Origin: Paulownia fortunei
Taxonomy: Eukaryota > Streptophyta > Magnoliopsida > Lamiales > Paulowniaceae
Direction of reading: 5' to 3'
Assembly: GCA_019321725.1 (NCBI GenBank)
Contig: CM033120.1
Span: forward strand, 6,329,694-6,393,693
Length of the DNA: 64,000 nt
Below, one piece after another: positions 33,201 through 44,837 of the stretch (positions within the stretch are counted from its first letter, which is position 1; each line of letters starts with the position of its first letter). A program made the position numbers and the translations under genes. Under the pieces are notes generated by a model, which saw only the letters and a list, made by a program, of their open reading frames with translations, was not told where the DNA came from and did no database searches.

Positions 33201-36200
33201 TGTAGTGTAACTGATGCAGTGCACTGTGCCTGTATATTTTTAGGCGTCTATCATAAAGAAAGGTGTAGAAAATTAATACCAAAAACAGTTGCTTAATTTA
33301 GAATAAAATAACTTTATATCTGTGCTTGATGCTAATGTCAGCAAAGTAATTTTACCCTGACAATGTACCACATCCTAAGTCACATAAAGTGCGTGCAAGA
33401 GCGGGCATGGGAGCTTGAGAGCGGGAGGGACTTAAGAGTGTCTGTTAAAATATATTATATTTATTAATACTAACTTATTATTTCAGAAATAGATTAGTCA
33501 AGTGGTGAAACCAACTTTTTCTTTCCATATTTTGCGGGTTCAAGCTTAATTGCCATCATCATTAATTCGTTTACACTGAATAAGTTAAATAAAAAAGTTG
33601 GAATGAGATGTCAGTAAGTCAGCGGTCGGTCAGCAGGAGAACATCTTCTTCTTCCTCCGCCCATTTCCTTTCTTTTTTCTTTTTCCATTTTCCATCGTTA
33701 TCTATGAACTATATGTGCCGTTATGTCTCTGATTCTTTTGCTTCCATGGCTCCACCATTTTCTGCCAAAACTCCAAATCTCTGCCCTTCAACCTCTGTCC
33801 ACCACTCTCCACATTTGAAGCCACTCTGACATTAAAATCACAACTATTATAAAGCACGATGTAGAAATTATAAGAGCACCTAAATGCGACGTTCTGCCTT
33901 GAGTTCGCCAGAGCACGGCTGGAGTGCCAGTGCGGCAAGGGTGGATGGCGAATGATGTGACCTAGACTACATCACTTTCGTCTCCTTCCCAAATAGTCAC
34001 CAAACCCCACATGTTATTGGTTTTATATTCCACCTCTGAAACCACCAAAGGTTAGTGAAGGAAAAAAAAGTTCATGTGTTTTTGTTTACTATCTCCATCA
34101 ATTATTTTGAATGAGTGAAATTGGTTTATAAGTGTTATATTCCCAGCTAATCTTTTCAATTGCACTTTTTGATGTAAATTTTGGACTTGTTTGGAAACTA
34201 AAACCTGGAATTTCAGGGTACTTCAAGGGCTGTTCATGAATACCAGTTTCTCCCAGAGAAGCCATCTGTAAGAAATGATGCCTATGAAAGAGCTGTGCCA
34301 CCTCATTATTATGGTTCACCAACTGATATCCAGAATGCTCGAGTTCCATTACTAACTGGGAGATCTATTATGCAGAGTAGCGAGCAAGTATCCTCTGGAT
34401 ATAGTCTCCAAAATCAGATGCCAAGTTTAAGTCTTTTACCTCAGCAAGGAAGACAGGGTCACCACCTGTCTCCAGCTCCCGGAGAAGTTGATATTGCTCC
34501 ACGAATAACCCCCCCGGTGAATGTCATTGATACTCATTATCTTGTTCATCCAATCAATGGGTTGAACAATCAAATTATAACACCAGATAGGCGCATTATG
34601 CATGATGAGGAGAGGTTGGAGAGGAAACACAAGGTGCTTTTTATATTTTATGTGTTATGTTTTTTAAGTCCATATGAGGAATTTCTGTTGTGAATTACGT
34701 TCAGTGCTGAAATAGGATGTCCTGTAATTATAACATGTTGTACAAGTTGTCCAATTATACCAGACATGCAATGGTTTTTCGCTTTCTTAAGAAAATAAAT
34801 GGTTATAAGTTACCACATGTTTAGCTTTATCCCTAGCCTCTCTGGCGGAATGGTCCAGAAGTAAGTCATTTGATTGAGAATGAGCGAGCTATGATTTCTT
34901 AAGTTTTTCTTGCATTACGTTTTGCAGATTGAAGAGGCTAGAATAGCCAAGGAAGTTGAAGCTCATGAGAAAAGGATCAGAAAAGAGCTAGAGAAACAAG
35001 ATATTTTAAGAAGAAAGGTATTGCTTAAGTTAATTATGTGCCATTTTGAACTTTGTTGATTTTCCATATTTCTTCCCCAAATGAGTCAATTACAATTTTC
35101 TATTGTTGACTAGTTCATATTTTTCTTTTTCTCTTTTCTTTTCTGTAGAGAGAAGAGCAGATGAGGAAAGAGATGGAGAGGCAGGATCGTGAAAGGAGGA
35201 AGGAAGTGGAAAGGCTATTGCGTGAAAAGCAGCGTGAAGAGGAAAGATACCAGAGGGAGCAAAGGCGTGAAATTGAACGAAGGGAAAAATTCCTACAAAA
35301 GGAGTATATTAGAGTTAGCCCAAATGCTTATTATTGACTTATTGGTATGCTTTTATGTTGACTGGGCTAGTTTATAACGGAGCAGAGAGTTTATTAATCA
35401 TTCTTCTCTCCCAGGGGGAGAAGATGAGGCTTAAAGAAGCAATGCGCAGGGAGAAGGAAGCTGCAAGGCTTAAAGCTGCTAATGATAGGGCTGCTGCTCG
35501 CAGAATTGCTAAGGAGTCAATGGAATTGATTGAGGATGAACGGCTGGAACTCATGGAGCTTGGAACCTTAAGTAGGGGTTTGTCCTCAATTTCGGCTCTC
35601 GATAGTGAAACTTTACAGAACCTTGACTTGTTTAAAGGTATTAAAATCGACGTACCTGAAATGCTTCAGATCATTGTTAGTGATCTGATTAGCTTATTCA
35701 CTGGCCGTGGTTTTGATGTATTGATGACAAAGTTGGAATAAATTCCTTTCTCAATATTTACAAATTCCATGAAATTGATTTCAATATGAGTAGTATGAAG
35801 AATTTTACATGGACATCCTAAGCTACTGGGATCTTCTTCCTGCATTTTCTTTCTGGCTATGTTGTGTATTTAGTATTCTAAGTGCCTGGTGATTTCATTC
35901 TTCAGATAAACTTCCTGAATTTCCGCCAAAGTCTGTGAATTTGAAGAGGCCATTTGGAGTCAAGCCGTGGACTGATTCTGAGGAGAACATTGGCAATCTT
36001 TTTATGGTGAGATAACTTGTCCCTCTGCCAAAAGGGTCTTTTGTTCATAATCATCAACATAACTTCTAATACTGCTGGTGCTGCACCATTTATGCCTATC
36101 TCACTCCTGTTAGTATCATTGTTATAACTGTGAATGCAATTCTTGGTTCACTGTTAAGTGGCACTTGTTAAAATTAAAATGGGCCACACCTTACATTCCA

Positions 36201-39200
36201 ACTCACATGTGCCTCCATAGACAGACTAATGGTGTGGTCTTTGGTTTCTTTGTATGTGATGCTGGTTGCTAACTAAAAGGATGATATACCGCTTTATTTT
36301 ATAGAATAGGATCTAATATTTGAGATTGAGGTCTTGCCTTCCAATTTCCTCCACTGTATTGGTGGGAGTTTTAGTGGAGCTATTTCTTTTAATGCCCTTC
36401 ATTTGGTTGTTTAAGCATAATCATAAATCGTTTGCAGGAGAGTGCAACTTGAGTTCCTTTTAAATTTGTGTGTTAATATTCCCTAGTCTTTCACTTATTA
36501 GAAAAGATTTCTTGAGAAATAATTGTTTCCATTCTCAAATTGCTCTTATTTTCCATTTGTAATGTGTTTGTTGAATTTTGTTATGCTGTGTATTTGTGGA
36601 GATGCACCCACAATTTGCTTTCTGGTGCGATCTCATTTTTTTTTATCTACCTTGTGGAACTCCAGCTTCACTTGATTTGTTACATATGAGGTGGTTCTGA
36701 GGGTATGAAGTTGTAGGTTTGGAGATTCTTAATTACTTTTGCTGATGTTCTTGGTCTATGGCCTTTCACTTTGGATGAGTTCACTCAAGCATTTCATGAT
36801 TGTGTAAGTTTTAGAGATCACTATTTGCAAGTTTTGTCAATATTGTTACATTCCTTAGATTGATAAACACTGAGCATGCTCCCTTGATTGCAGGATCCAA
36901 GGCTGCTGGGAGAGATCCATATAGCTCTTCTGAGGTGCATTATAAAAGACATTGAAGATGTTGCAAGAACGCCAACCATAGCACTGATAGCAAATCAAAA
37001 TTCTACTGTTATGCCTGGGGGTGGACATCTACAGATTGTTGAAGGGGTATGCTTAATTATTTGCTTGTTTTCTTGTTGATTCATTGCGATTCATTGCGAG
37101 TTACTTAATCTCATATCTCGTAACAGGCATATGCTTGGGGGTTTGACTTGCTTAGCTGGCAACGCCACCTCACTCCTTTAACTTGGCCTGAAATATTGCG
37201 GCAATTTGCTCTATCTGCTGGTTTTGGACCAAAATTGAAGCAGCGGAACATGGAACCACCATATCGTCATGATGAGAACGAGGCAGACTGTTCCAATGCT
37301 AGTACTTGATACATGTGGATTATGTTTTAGTTTTTTCACTATGTTACACTAGTGTATTAACTGACATACCTGCATATATCTATGCATGTCCTTGTGTTTG
37401 TAAATACACACACACGTGTGTATTTATCTATGAGTATATCTGCATGTTGTTAGTAAGTTTTAGTTTTATCTTCTTGTATGCATTTTGTACGCATGTTTAC
37501 AGACTCACATGTACACATAAATCATGAGATGCAATCAGAGATAATATTGAGTCATTGAAGTATTTGTGTTCTGCAAGACTTCAGTTTTAATGTCTTCAAA
37601 TATGCTTAATTTTTTTCCTTCAGGTTTTAATTTGTGGAGAACTCCAGGTCCAATTTTTCGTCATGGTTATTTTGATTCATTTTCTAGTAGTCTTTTTTAG
37701 TTTTGTTTATTGATGTTTTGTTACTACCAGAAGAACACCACGATGTAAGCTTGATGAACTGGCAGTGTGAAAAAATGTATTCCTTGCATGGTATTCCCAT
37801 TGTGCACATGGATTCTTTTGAAGTCCAATACTTTCTCGCAAGATTATCTTTTGTAAATTATAATCTAGACATGTTTAGCTGAGGGGGGATGATGATAATG
37901 TTCTCATTGTGTTGGTTCCAAGCATCATAGGTACGAGTAATTTCCATACAACGGATTAGCCTACTAGCATCTTAAATCAAATGTTGATATTTTGTTACTT
38001 TTCCAAAGTAAAGCTTTGGTTTTTTTGAAATTTATTATATAAATCTATTCTTTTCTTTTTCTTTTTTTTTTGTTGTGTGTGTGTGTGTGTGTGTGTGTGG
38101 TGGGGGTTAGGTGGTGGTGTCACAAAATTTCAGATTGTAGTAGCTTGTGTTGCCTGATTATAGAATATAAAATACTAATCTTGAAAGAGGTGCACCTGAC
38201 TAAAACTACTCATTCAAGTGCAGGGTGATGATGGTGAAAATGTTGTATCCAATTTACGAAGTGGAGTAGCGGCTGAGAATGCTGTTGCCATCATGCAAGA
38301 AAGGGGTTTCTCAAATTCCCGAAGATCCCGGCATTGTTTGACCCCTGGAACAGTCAAATTTGCAGCATTTCATGTTCTTTTGTTGGAGGGAAGTAAGGGT
38401 CTTTCAATATTGGATGTTGCTGACAAGATTCAGGTAGTTTTATTGTGTATACCCATTATCAGTGATTCCTACTATGCTGCTGACAAGAATTATCAATTTG
38501 TGTGAAGAAATCTGGTCTTCGGGATCTCACTACAAGTAAGACACCAGAAGCATCTATTTCTGCTGCATTGTCAAGGGATACAAAGCTCTTTGAGAGAACT
38601 GCTCCTTCAACATATTGTGTACGTACTCCTTATAGGAAGGACTCTGCCGATGCAGAGGCAATACTCTCTGCGGCCAGGGAAAAGATTCGGGTGTATCAAA
38701 ATGGAAATGTAGATGGAGAAGCTGAAGATGTTGAAAAAGAGGATGCTGAAAGAGATCAAGACCCTGAGAGTGATATTGCGGATGATCCTGATGTTGATGA
38801 CTTGGATGCTATCTCAAAACTAAAGGAAGCTTCTCATTTTAGTGAAACAAGGAAACTTGAAGATAAAAATTGCTTTAGATATGGAAAGGAGAACTCCCGC
38901 AGTGAGTTTATGGAAACTCCGCCGGATGCCCTTGGAAATTCAAAAAGCAGTTCGAGTCACTCTGTTGGTGAGATAAAAAGTAATGGAGCATCTGGTGATC
39001 AATATGTGGACGTTGATGGGATTCATTCCCAGATTACTATTCCTGATCAAGAAAACACAGAAATTGATGAATGCGTATCTGGAGAACCATGGGTTCAAGC
39101 ACTTACTGAAGGGGAGTATGCTGATCTTAGCATTGAAGAGCGTCTAAATGCTCTTGTTGCCTTGATTGGTGTTGCAAATGAAGGACATACTATTCGCATT

Positions 39201-42200
39201 GCTTTAGAGGTATCCTTGAATTCTCAAAGGAATGTTGTACTAGTTTGCATTCACATTTTCTGTTTTACCTGATGGAGTGAACTTTTCAGGAACGCCTGGA
39301 AGCCGCAAATGCATTAAAGAAGCAGATGTGGGCAGAGGCACAACTTGATAAGCGTCGTATGAAAGAGGAGCATACTTTGAAATTGCATCATTCATCACTT
39401 GCAGGTTACAGAGCTGAACAAAATTTCCCCTACTGTGCTGTTGAGGACAGGAGAAGTCTACTGCTAAGTGGTGATATAAAAAAATTGGCGTCATCTACAA
39501 ACTATGCATTCCAGCTGGTGGACTTGAATGAACAACAGAATGAGCAAAGTTATTGTAATGATATCATTAGCGAAAAGAATCCTTCAATGCAAGAATTCTC
39601 TGTGGGTTCTGATAACTTGTTGCTTCAGCAATCTGTATACGCCGCTGAAAAGTCACGGTCAGAGCTAAAAGCTTTAATTGGTCACCAGGCAGAGGAGATG
39701 TATGTATATAGGTCGTTGCCTCTTGGACAGGATCGCAGACGCAATCGATATTGGCAGTTCATAACATCTCCATCTCGAAATGATCCTGGCTCTGGCAGAA
39801 TATTTGTTGAGTTATGCAACGGTGTTTGGAGACTTATTGATTCTGAAGAGGTATTTCTCTTGTTTATTTAACAGTTTTCTTTGTTAGGTAGATGTGCCTG
39901 TGAGATTGTCTTGTGCATCCGATATTCATCAGTCGATATATCCTAAAAAACATCTTAATTTCTGTGTTCTTTCTTTTGTCATATCTCTGGTGAGACCATT
40001 GTCTGCCAAACTGTTTTATCTCCTAGAAATGGAACAATTTCAACCCAACCTCTTTCTTTTTATTTTAATCATATTTTCATCTGAATGAGAAATTATTCTA
40101 TAGCAGTTGAGACTTATTTTTCTTTCTTCTTTCTCTTTTTTTTTTTTTTTTAAATTAAAAATATCAATGAGAGCATTATTGGTAACAATGATATTAGTAC
40201 TAACTTATCTGATATTCTTTCTGTTTTTACCTTTGGCATTCATTATCTGTAACTGTTTATTCAAAAGAAAAAATTACGATGATCAAACCATGTGGTTTCC
40301 TTTGTTCGCTTTTTTCTCTTTGGTGGGTGGTGTTGGTGGGGGTGGGGGTTGGAGGGGGAGAGGGTGGGCATCTCATTCGTAATTTCTGCCTGACTTGACT
40401 GGATCTTACATCCAGTCTGCATAATTTTGTTTTGTTTTGATTTTAAATTATTTCTTTATTTATACTATATCCGAATCACAGACAGATTTCTTATTTTCAC
40501 TTAAGATTCTTGCTAAAGGATCCAAGTATATTCCAATTAATATTTTGTGTTAAAGAATTTCAACATTAATATTCTTTCATTTTTTATTTATTATTAAATT
40601 TTCAGCATGTAGTATTATTATTTATATCGTTCTAAATTTTTCTTTTTATTGAAATCGAATCACAGGCCTTGGCCATTAATATTTTCACCTGTTTGTCAAT
40701 GAATATTGAGCGTGTGCATCTAGTTGAGCCATTTTCTTTTTGCTACATGTAGGGCTTTGATGCTCTACTGTCCTCTTTGGACATCCGTGGAATCAGAGAA
40801 TCTCATTTGTATTCGATGTTGCAAAAGATTGAAGCATCTTTCAAAGGAACTGCTAAGAAAAACTTGTTATGCACAATTCATGGTGAGCATGCCTTCAATG
40901 AAGTCAAGAAGGAAATTATTGAAATAAAACTGAAGCTTGATTGCTATTCTAGTAAGGATAGTCCTAAGAGCAGGGTCTGTGCATCTTATTCTAATTCACC
41001 AGAAGCTTCTGTACCATTTTCCATTGAGCTTGGAAAAAAGGGAACAGAGGAAAATGAGCTCATGGATAGATACAAAGATGTTGAGAAGTGGATGTGGGAA
41101 GAATGCTTTGATTCCAATATATTAGGCACCTTAAATTGTGGAAGATTAAGGTGCCAACTGCTGCTGGAAATTTGCAGTTGTTGCCATGAGTTGTTTTCTT
41201 GTGAGGATAACCACTGTCCTTCCTGTCATAGGACTTATAGAACTTCTGAGAAAAGTTTCAATTTTCCAGAACATGTTACTCAATGCAAAAGGAAACTGAG
41301 TGAAGAGCTTGATTGGGTCACACTCAACCTATCTCTTCCCCCAAGGGTTAGATTGGTGAAAGCTCAATTGGCTACAATTGAGGTTAGGATAATATCATTT
41401 TTGCTTTGAGATTTAGTTTCTATATACTTAGATCACACCCTGATTCTAACTTCAAGGCCTTACATATGTCCATTTTCTGATAACTTGCTCTTTCAACTTA
41501 TGGCAACAAATTCTTGCTTTCCAGGCTTCTATTCCATCAGAAGCTCTTGAATCTGTTTGGTCAGATGAGTACAGAAAATCTTGGGGTATTAAGTTGCATA
41601 TGGCATCAACAGCGGAAGAGCTCCTTCAGGTCTGTCTCACCCTGTGTTTTTGGTTTGGTGTCTGTCAATCCCACTCCCACTCCCACTCTCTCCTTCTAGT
41701 TTCATGTGTGTGTGGGGCACAAAGCTGGAATTATAATCCATTCATAACTCCTGAATAAAATATAGCAGAGATGAAGGCTTCAATTCCTTTATTTGTGCTA
41801 TTTTTGTAAATATTTCTGGGTTGTCTTGATCCATTTGACAGAACTCTGCCATTCTCTAAAAAAACATTGATCCTATTGTTGAAATAGCACCAATATTTAT
41901 GTTCACCTTTCCTCTCTTTTTCACCTTTTCTGGATTTTGTCTGGTGGCTGTTCAGACTCTGACGTTGCTCGAAAATAGCCTCAAGAGGGACTTCTTGTCA
42001 GCAAATTATGAGTCCACTAGTGAAATATTGAGTTCCTGTAAAATTATAGGGTGCTCTGATAGTTTCTTTGGACCTGAAGCTGTTGCTGTACTTCCATGGA
42101 TACCTCAAACAACACCTGCCATCGCTCTGCGGCTCATGGAACTTGACTCATCCATCTATTACACGCATCACCAAAAAGAGGCTTGTCGAAAGGATAATGG

Positions 42201-43260
42201 AGCTGGGAATTTCGCTGTAAGCATTTATCTTTTCCTGTATTTTATATTGCATAATAACTGTTGTATTCAAGTCTGATGCTGGAGCCTTTATCTATTTTTC
42301 ATTTATTCTTCTTGGAGTGAGGCTTCTTTGGGTTGGGCCTCAACCCCTATCCCCATTTATCTTTGATTACCTTTGCCCGAACCTATTTCTGCTCCTACAG
42401 TTTAAATTTACTGTGATTCTATGGAATCTCTCAAGTAATTTATGCTTGTGCAGAAACTTCCATCAAGATATCATACCCTGGGGAGCTTGACGGCTAATGT
42501 GTCACAAGCTGGATATCTGCGACAAGATAACTGGGTTGATCTGGTACGTGGTACCAACTTGAAACGAGGCCGAGGCCGTCCAAGAGGTCCTAGTAGCACA
42601 CATGGTAGAAAATCACTGAGAAAGGCCATTACCCAGGCTGAATCGTGTTATGGAACTACAACAAATGATAAATTTGGACAACTTCCAGGGTGGAAAGGCC
42701 GGCCCCATGGGCGAGGTGGCCGTAAGAAAGGTTGTCGCTCCATTAAAAGTAGACAGAAGCCTGCTAAGGGATTGGGAAAGAATGTTGTTGAGAAGAGTGG
42801 CACCACGGATAGTGCTTTTGATGATACCCCAGGTCTAAAGCAAGAGGAATGGAATTTGAAAGAAACACCAATTGAAGTTGCTGGTGGTGAAAATGTTTGC
42901 AGTTCTGAAAGATCAGAATTTGATGATGACAATAGCCAAGCATCTGCTGATGAAGATGATATTTTAGTGGATGATTTTTCTGGTGTCAGGAAGGGGAAGT
43001 CTAGGCAATTTACTGGAAGTGTTAATTGCAGAGTGGATAGGGAAGATGATGAACATGTTGAAGATGGAGATGATGTCGATGACAACGATGAAGATGGAGA
43101 TGATGGTGACGACGAACATGGAGATTTCTATGTTGATGGATATTTCAACAGTGACTTTCATGAAGAGGGAAATCAATCTACAGTGGGGGAGCAAGTTAGG
43201 AATGTAGATGGGATTTCAGATAGAGGTTCAATATCTTCATCCTCTGATTATAGTTATTAA
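29386..43260 (+). CDS. RLT: Homeobox-DDT domain protein, RINGLET (RLT1/RLT2) type
   Basis: RLT proteins bind ISWI ATPases in plant chromatin-remodelling complexes, act in nucleosome spacing and restrain flowering in Arabidopsis. My 18-exon model joins 29386-29563, 29723-30208, 32733-32812, 34217-34633, 34928-35017, 35149-35313, 35415-35637, 35906-36006, 36717-36803, 36894-37046, 37127-37282, 38224-38433, 38508-39209, 39290-39850, 40753-41382, 41525-41629, 41956-42216 and 42454-43260. That is 5412 bases, 1803 residues, close to the ~1700 of the Arabidopsis proteins. Order: homeodomain ~40-99, charged helical region ~380-520, DDT ~577-635, HARE-HTH ~755-830, WHIM1-like ~985-1045, WSD-like ~1163-1235, Cys cluster ~1342-1362, AT-hook-like motifs at 1572-1581 and 1616-1628, acidic tail ~1733-1755. 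The start is the ATG at 29386, directly before a Gly-rich leader and the homeodomain. No frame breaks. All introns are GT-AG except the 37282/38224 junction, which is uncertain. RLT1 versus RLT2 is not resolved. Confidence 0.93.
30209..32732 (+). other. RLT intron 2 (about 2.5 kb)
   Basis: Donor GTATAT at 30209 and acceptor ACAG ending 32732. The join restores PIVTSDQQKPAGRPYD. No coding potential or recognised element inside. It is the longest intron of the gene. Confidence 0.85.
32813..34216 (+). other. RLT intron 3 (about 1.4 kb)
   Basis: Donor GTTAGG at 32813, acceptor TTTCAG ending 34216. The segment 33600-33970 is richer in G+C than the rest and could be an insertion, but I see no terminal repeats or coding domain. 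Confidence 0.8.
34217..35637 (+). other. RLT: RLT exons 4-7: linker and charged helical region
   Basis: Exon 4 carries the conserved HEYQFLPEKPS and ends in RRIMHDEERLERKHK. Exons 5-7 encode long Arg/Glu/Lys-rich heptad-like sequence (EARIAKEVEAHEKRIRKELEKQ, REEQMRKEMERQDRERRKE, MRREKEAARLKAANDRAAARRIAKES), likely a long helix or coiled coil. It ends in MELIEDERLELMEL. Exon 6 uses donor GTTAGC at 35314. Confidence 0.9.
35906..37046 (+). other. RLT: RLT exons 8-10: DDT domain
   Basis: Exon 8 ends in ENIGNLFM. Exon 9 reads VWRFLITFADVLGLWPFTLDEFTQAFHDC. Exon 10 reads DPRLLGEIHIALLRCIIKDIED. Together this is a complete DDT domain (~residues 577-635), the module that pairs with ISWI partners in WAC/RLT/ACF1-type proteins. 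Three exons of 101, 87 and 153 bases join without frame change. Confidence 0.93.
37127..38433 (+). other. RLT: RLT exons 11-12 and the unusual intron between them
   Basis: Exon 11 reads AYAWGFDLLSWQRHLTPLTWPEILRQFALSAGFGPKLKQRNMEPPYRHDENE. Exon 12 reads GDDGENVVSNLRSGVAAENAVAIMQERGFSN and the start of HARE-HTH. The best protein fit joins 37282 to 38224, which makes a GC-AG intron. The alternative joins a GT donor at 37302 to a second AG ending 38218, keeps the frame and adds eight residues. The intron contains a (GT)n run. Confidence 0.75.
38075..38099 (+). repeat. (GT)n microsatellite in RLT intron 11
   Basis: About 12 uninterrupted GT units after a T-rich tract, 120 bases upstream of exon 12. 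Confidence 0.9.
38224..38750 (+). other. RLT: RLT HARE-HTH domain (exons 12-13)
   Basis: TPGTVKFAAFHVLLLEGSKGLSILDVADKIQ (exon 12) joins KSGLRDLTTSKTPEASISAALSRDTKLFERTAPSTYCVRTPYRKD (exon 13). This is the winged-helix HARE-HTH module (residues ~755-830) shared by ASXL, HB1 and some bacterial proteins. An acidic stretch follows (VEKEDAERDQDPESDIADDPDVDDLD). Confidence 0.9.
39080..41382 (+). other. RLT: RLT exons 13 end to 15: WHIM/WSD region and Cys cluster
   Basis: EYADLSIEERLNALVALIGVANEG, then ERLEAANALKKQMWAEAQLDKRRMKEE, fits WHIM1. LPLGQDRRRNRYWQF with FVELCNGVWRLIDSEEGFDALLSSLDIRGIRESHL fits WSD/WHIM2, which in ISWI partners contacts linker DNA. Exon 15 adds a cluster, CSCCHELFSCEDNHCPSCH, that looks zinc-binding. 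It is followed by PEHVTQCKRKL, which may supply further ligands. Intron 14 (39851-40752) is T-rich. Confidence 0.85.
42454..43260 (+). other. RLT: RLT last exon: AT-hook-like motifs and acidic tail
   Basis: Encodes 268 residues. RGRGRPRG (residues 1574-1580) has the AT-hook GRP core in a basic setting, and KGRPHGRGGRKKG (1616-1628) is a second candidate. Both suggest minor-groove DNA contact. The tail is strongly acidic (DDVDDNDEDGDDGDD) and ends SSSSDYSY before the TAA at 43258. Confidence 0.9.
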
Positions 43261-44837
43261 TATTTGACAGCGTCACAAGAACATATATATAACTGCAACA
43301 ACCGGAAAAGTAGCAAATCTACTAATATTCTACTGTAGGATGGACTCCCAGTTTATGAGCTCTAGAATTGCTGAAATTTTCTAACTTTACATATGTTTCT
43401 GGAGGAATCAGTATATGTATCTTAATCTTTATCATGCATTGGGGAACTATATCCTGAGTTAAACTGATTGGATATTGTTACTGTAACAAGAAGTGCTGGT
43501 CATGATAACTTCTCAAAAATTGTTTTTGCCTCCATATATACAATTTATGTGGGAACATTGGCCTTTATACTGACATTACTGTATGATATCCCTTGAAGAT
43601 TAAGATTAGCAGTTCAACTGTTCCTACTGCATGTCTCTCTGACTCCTTGATGAGTAAATTATATGATTTCCTTACTGTCCGACTAATGGAATTTTTGTTT
43701 GTTGGCAAGAAAATAATCCTCCCCTGGCCACCTTGATGTGGTTATGTATGATCTCTTTCTGTACTCACGGGCATGCATTTTTTTGTCATTTGGCTATGAA
43801 TTTCTTTGCCTCCACGTTGTACTCAATTCTAGGTCAACATCCTTTTGATAGTAAATGTTCCAATTGTACTCAATTCTAGTAAATGCATTTTTTTTAGGTC
43901 AACATACTTGTGGTGGTAAGTGTTCCAATTGTACTCAATTCTAGGTAGGCCGGAAATTGGCACACTGATACACTGGAAATTGGCACCGTGACCACAGGAC
44001 AGTATCCGACATGGCTGGGGCATCGCAGAGACTACCGGACTGTATCCAACATGGCTGGGATGTGTCCGAGACAGAAAAAGGAAAAATTTGGATATCTGCC
44101 GTTGGGACATGCTTGGTCAGGCGAACTGGAGAAGAGATACGGTGGTGAAGGAAACGTAAGAAGAAAAGAGACAAAGCTGGTGAATGAAACGTAAGAAGAA
44201 AAGACAGGAAGTAGATGACGAGAAAATGAAGGAAAAAGGGAAGATGGAGAAACAAAACAAAAAGATAAAATAGAAGGGAAAGAGAAGTTTTCTGCGACGG
44301 ATGGGGGAAATAGAAGGCTAGATTCATATTCCCATCTTGCTGCTTTTCATAGCTGGATACATATTAGCATCTTGTTGCCTTTCATGCCATCCAATTCAGC
44401 AGTAACCAAGTGGATTTATGAACTGTTGGAGTTATACGTAATAATGTTACAAAGTGAAATTATGAGATCATCATGTATGATTGTACAATTTACAACTCCA
44501 CTTTGACTAGTACCCACTTCAGTAGTGTAGAACAAGTCCTTTCTTTGTTGTCCTGTTTATCACAAGTGACGATTAGTCTTAAGTAGGCTTTTTTTCTAAT
44601 TATTGGGGTAATTATAGCCTAAGGAACAAAAGAGTTCCTTTACACGGAAAATTCATCCCACAGACTTTATAAGTTGTTTGATGTGTATATGATAATGTCA
44701 TATAGTGAAATGCTTATATTAATAATTTAACAATTCAGAATTCCAATTGAATATTACCTAAATCGGTGGCATTTCATGAGTTCCTCTACACTATTCCTCT
44801 GCTTAGTTGGATCTTTTGTTACTGTTTGATACCTTTC
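43261..44837. other. RLT 3' flank
   Basis: Probably begins with the RLT 3' UTR. I see no canonical AATAAA in the first several hundred bases. No further gene is recognised up to the LTR start at 44838. Confidence 0.5.
43817..44210. repeat. Cluster of short direct repeats
   Basis: TTGTACTCAATTCTAG occurs at 43817, 43864 and 43929. GGACAGTATCCGACATGGCT and a near copy lie about 43 bases apart near 44000 and 44040. GAAACGTAAGAAGAAAAG occurs twice near 44152 and 44187. This looks like local slippage or remnants of a small insertion. Confidence 0.7.

Noticed and set aside
34840..34880. tRNA-like fragment in RLT intron 4
   Set aside because: GGCGGAATGGTCCAGAAG hinted at a D-arm, but no acceptor stem or T-arm could be paired.
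42648..43085. 145-codon - strand open frame
   Set aside because: Antisense shadow of the RLT last exon; its Ser-rich content reflects the Asp/Glu codons of RLT.
43829..44327. Overlapping - strand open frames (93 and 128 codons) 3' of RLT
   Set aside because: They read through the short direct-repeat cluster; no domain and no conservation evidence.
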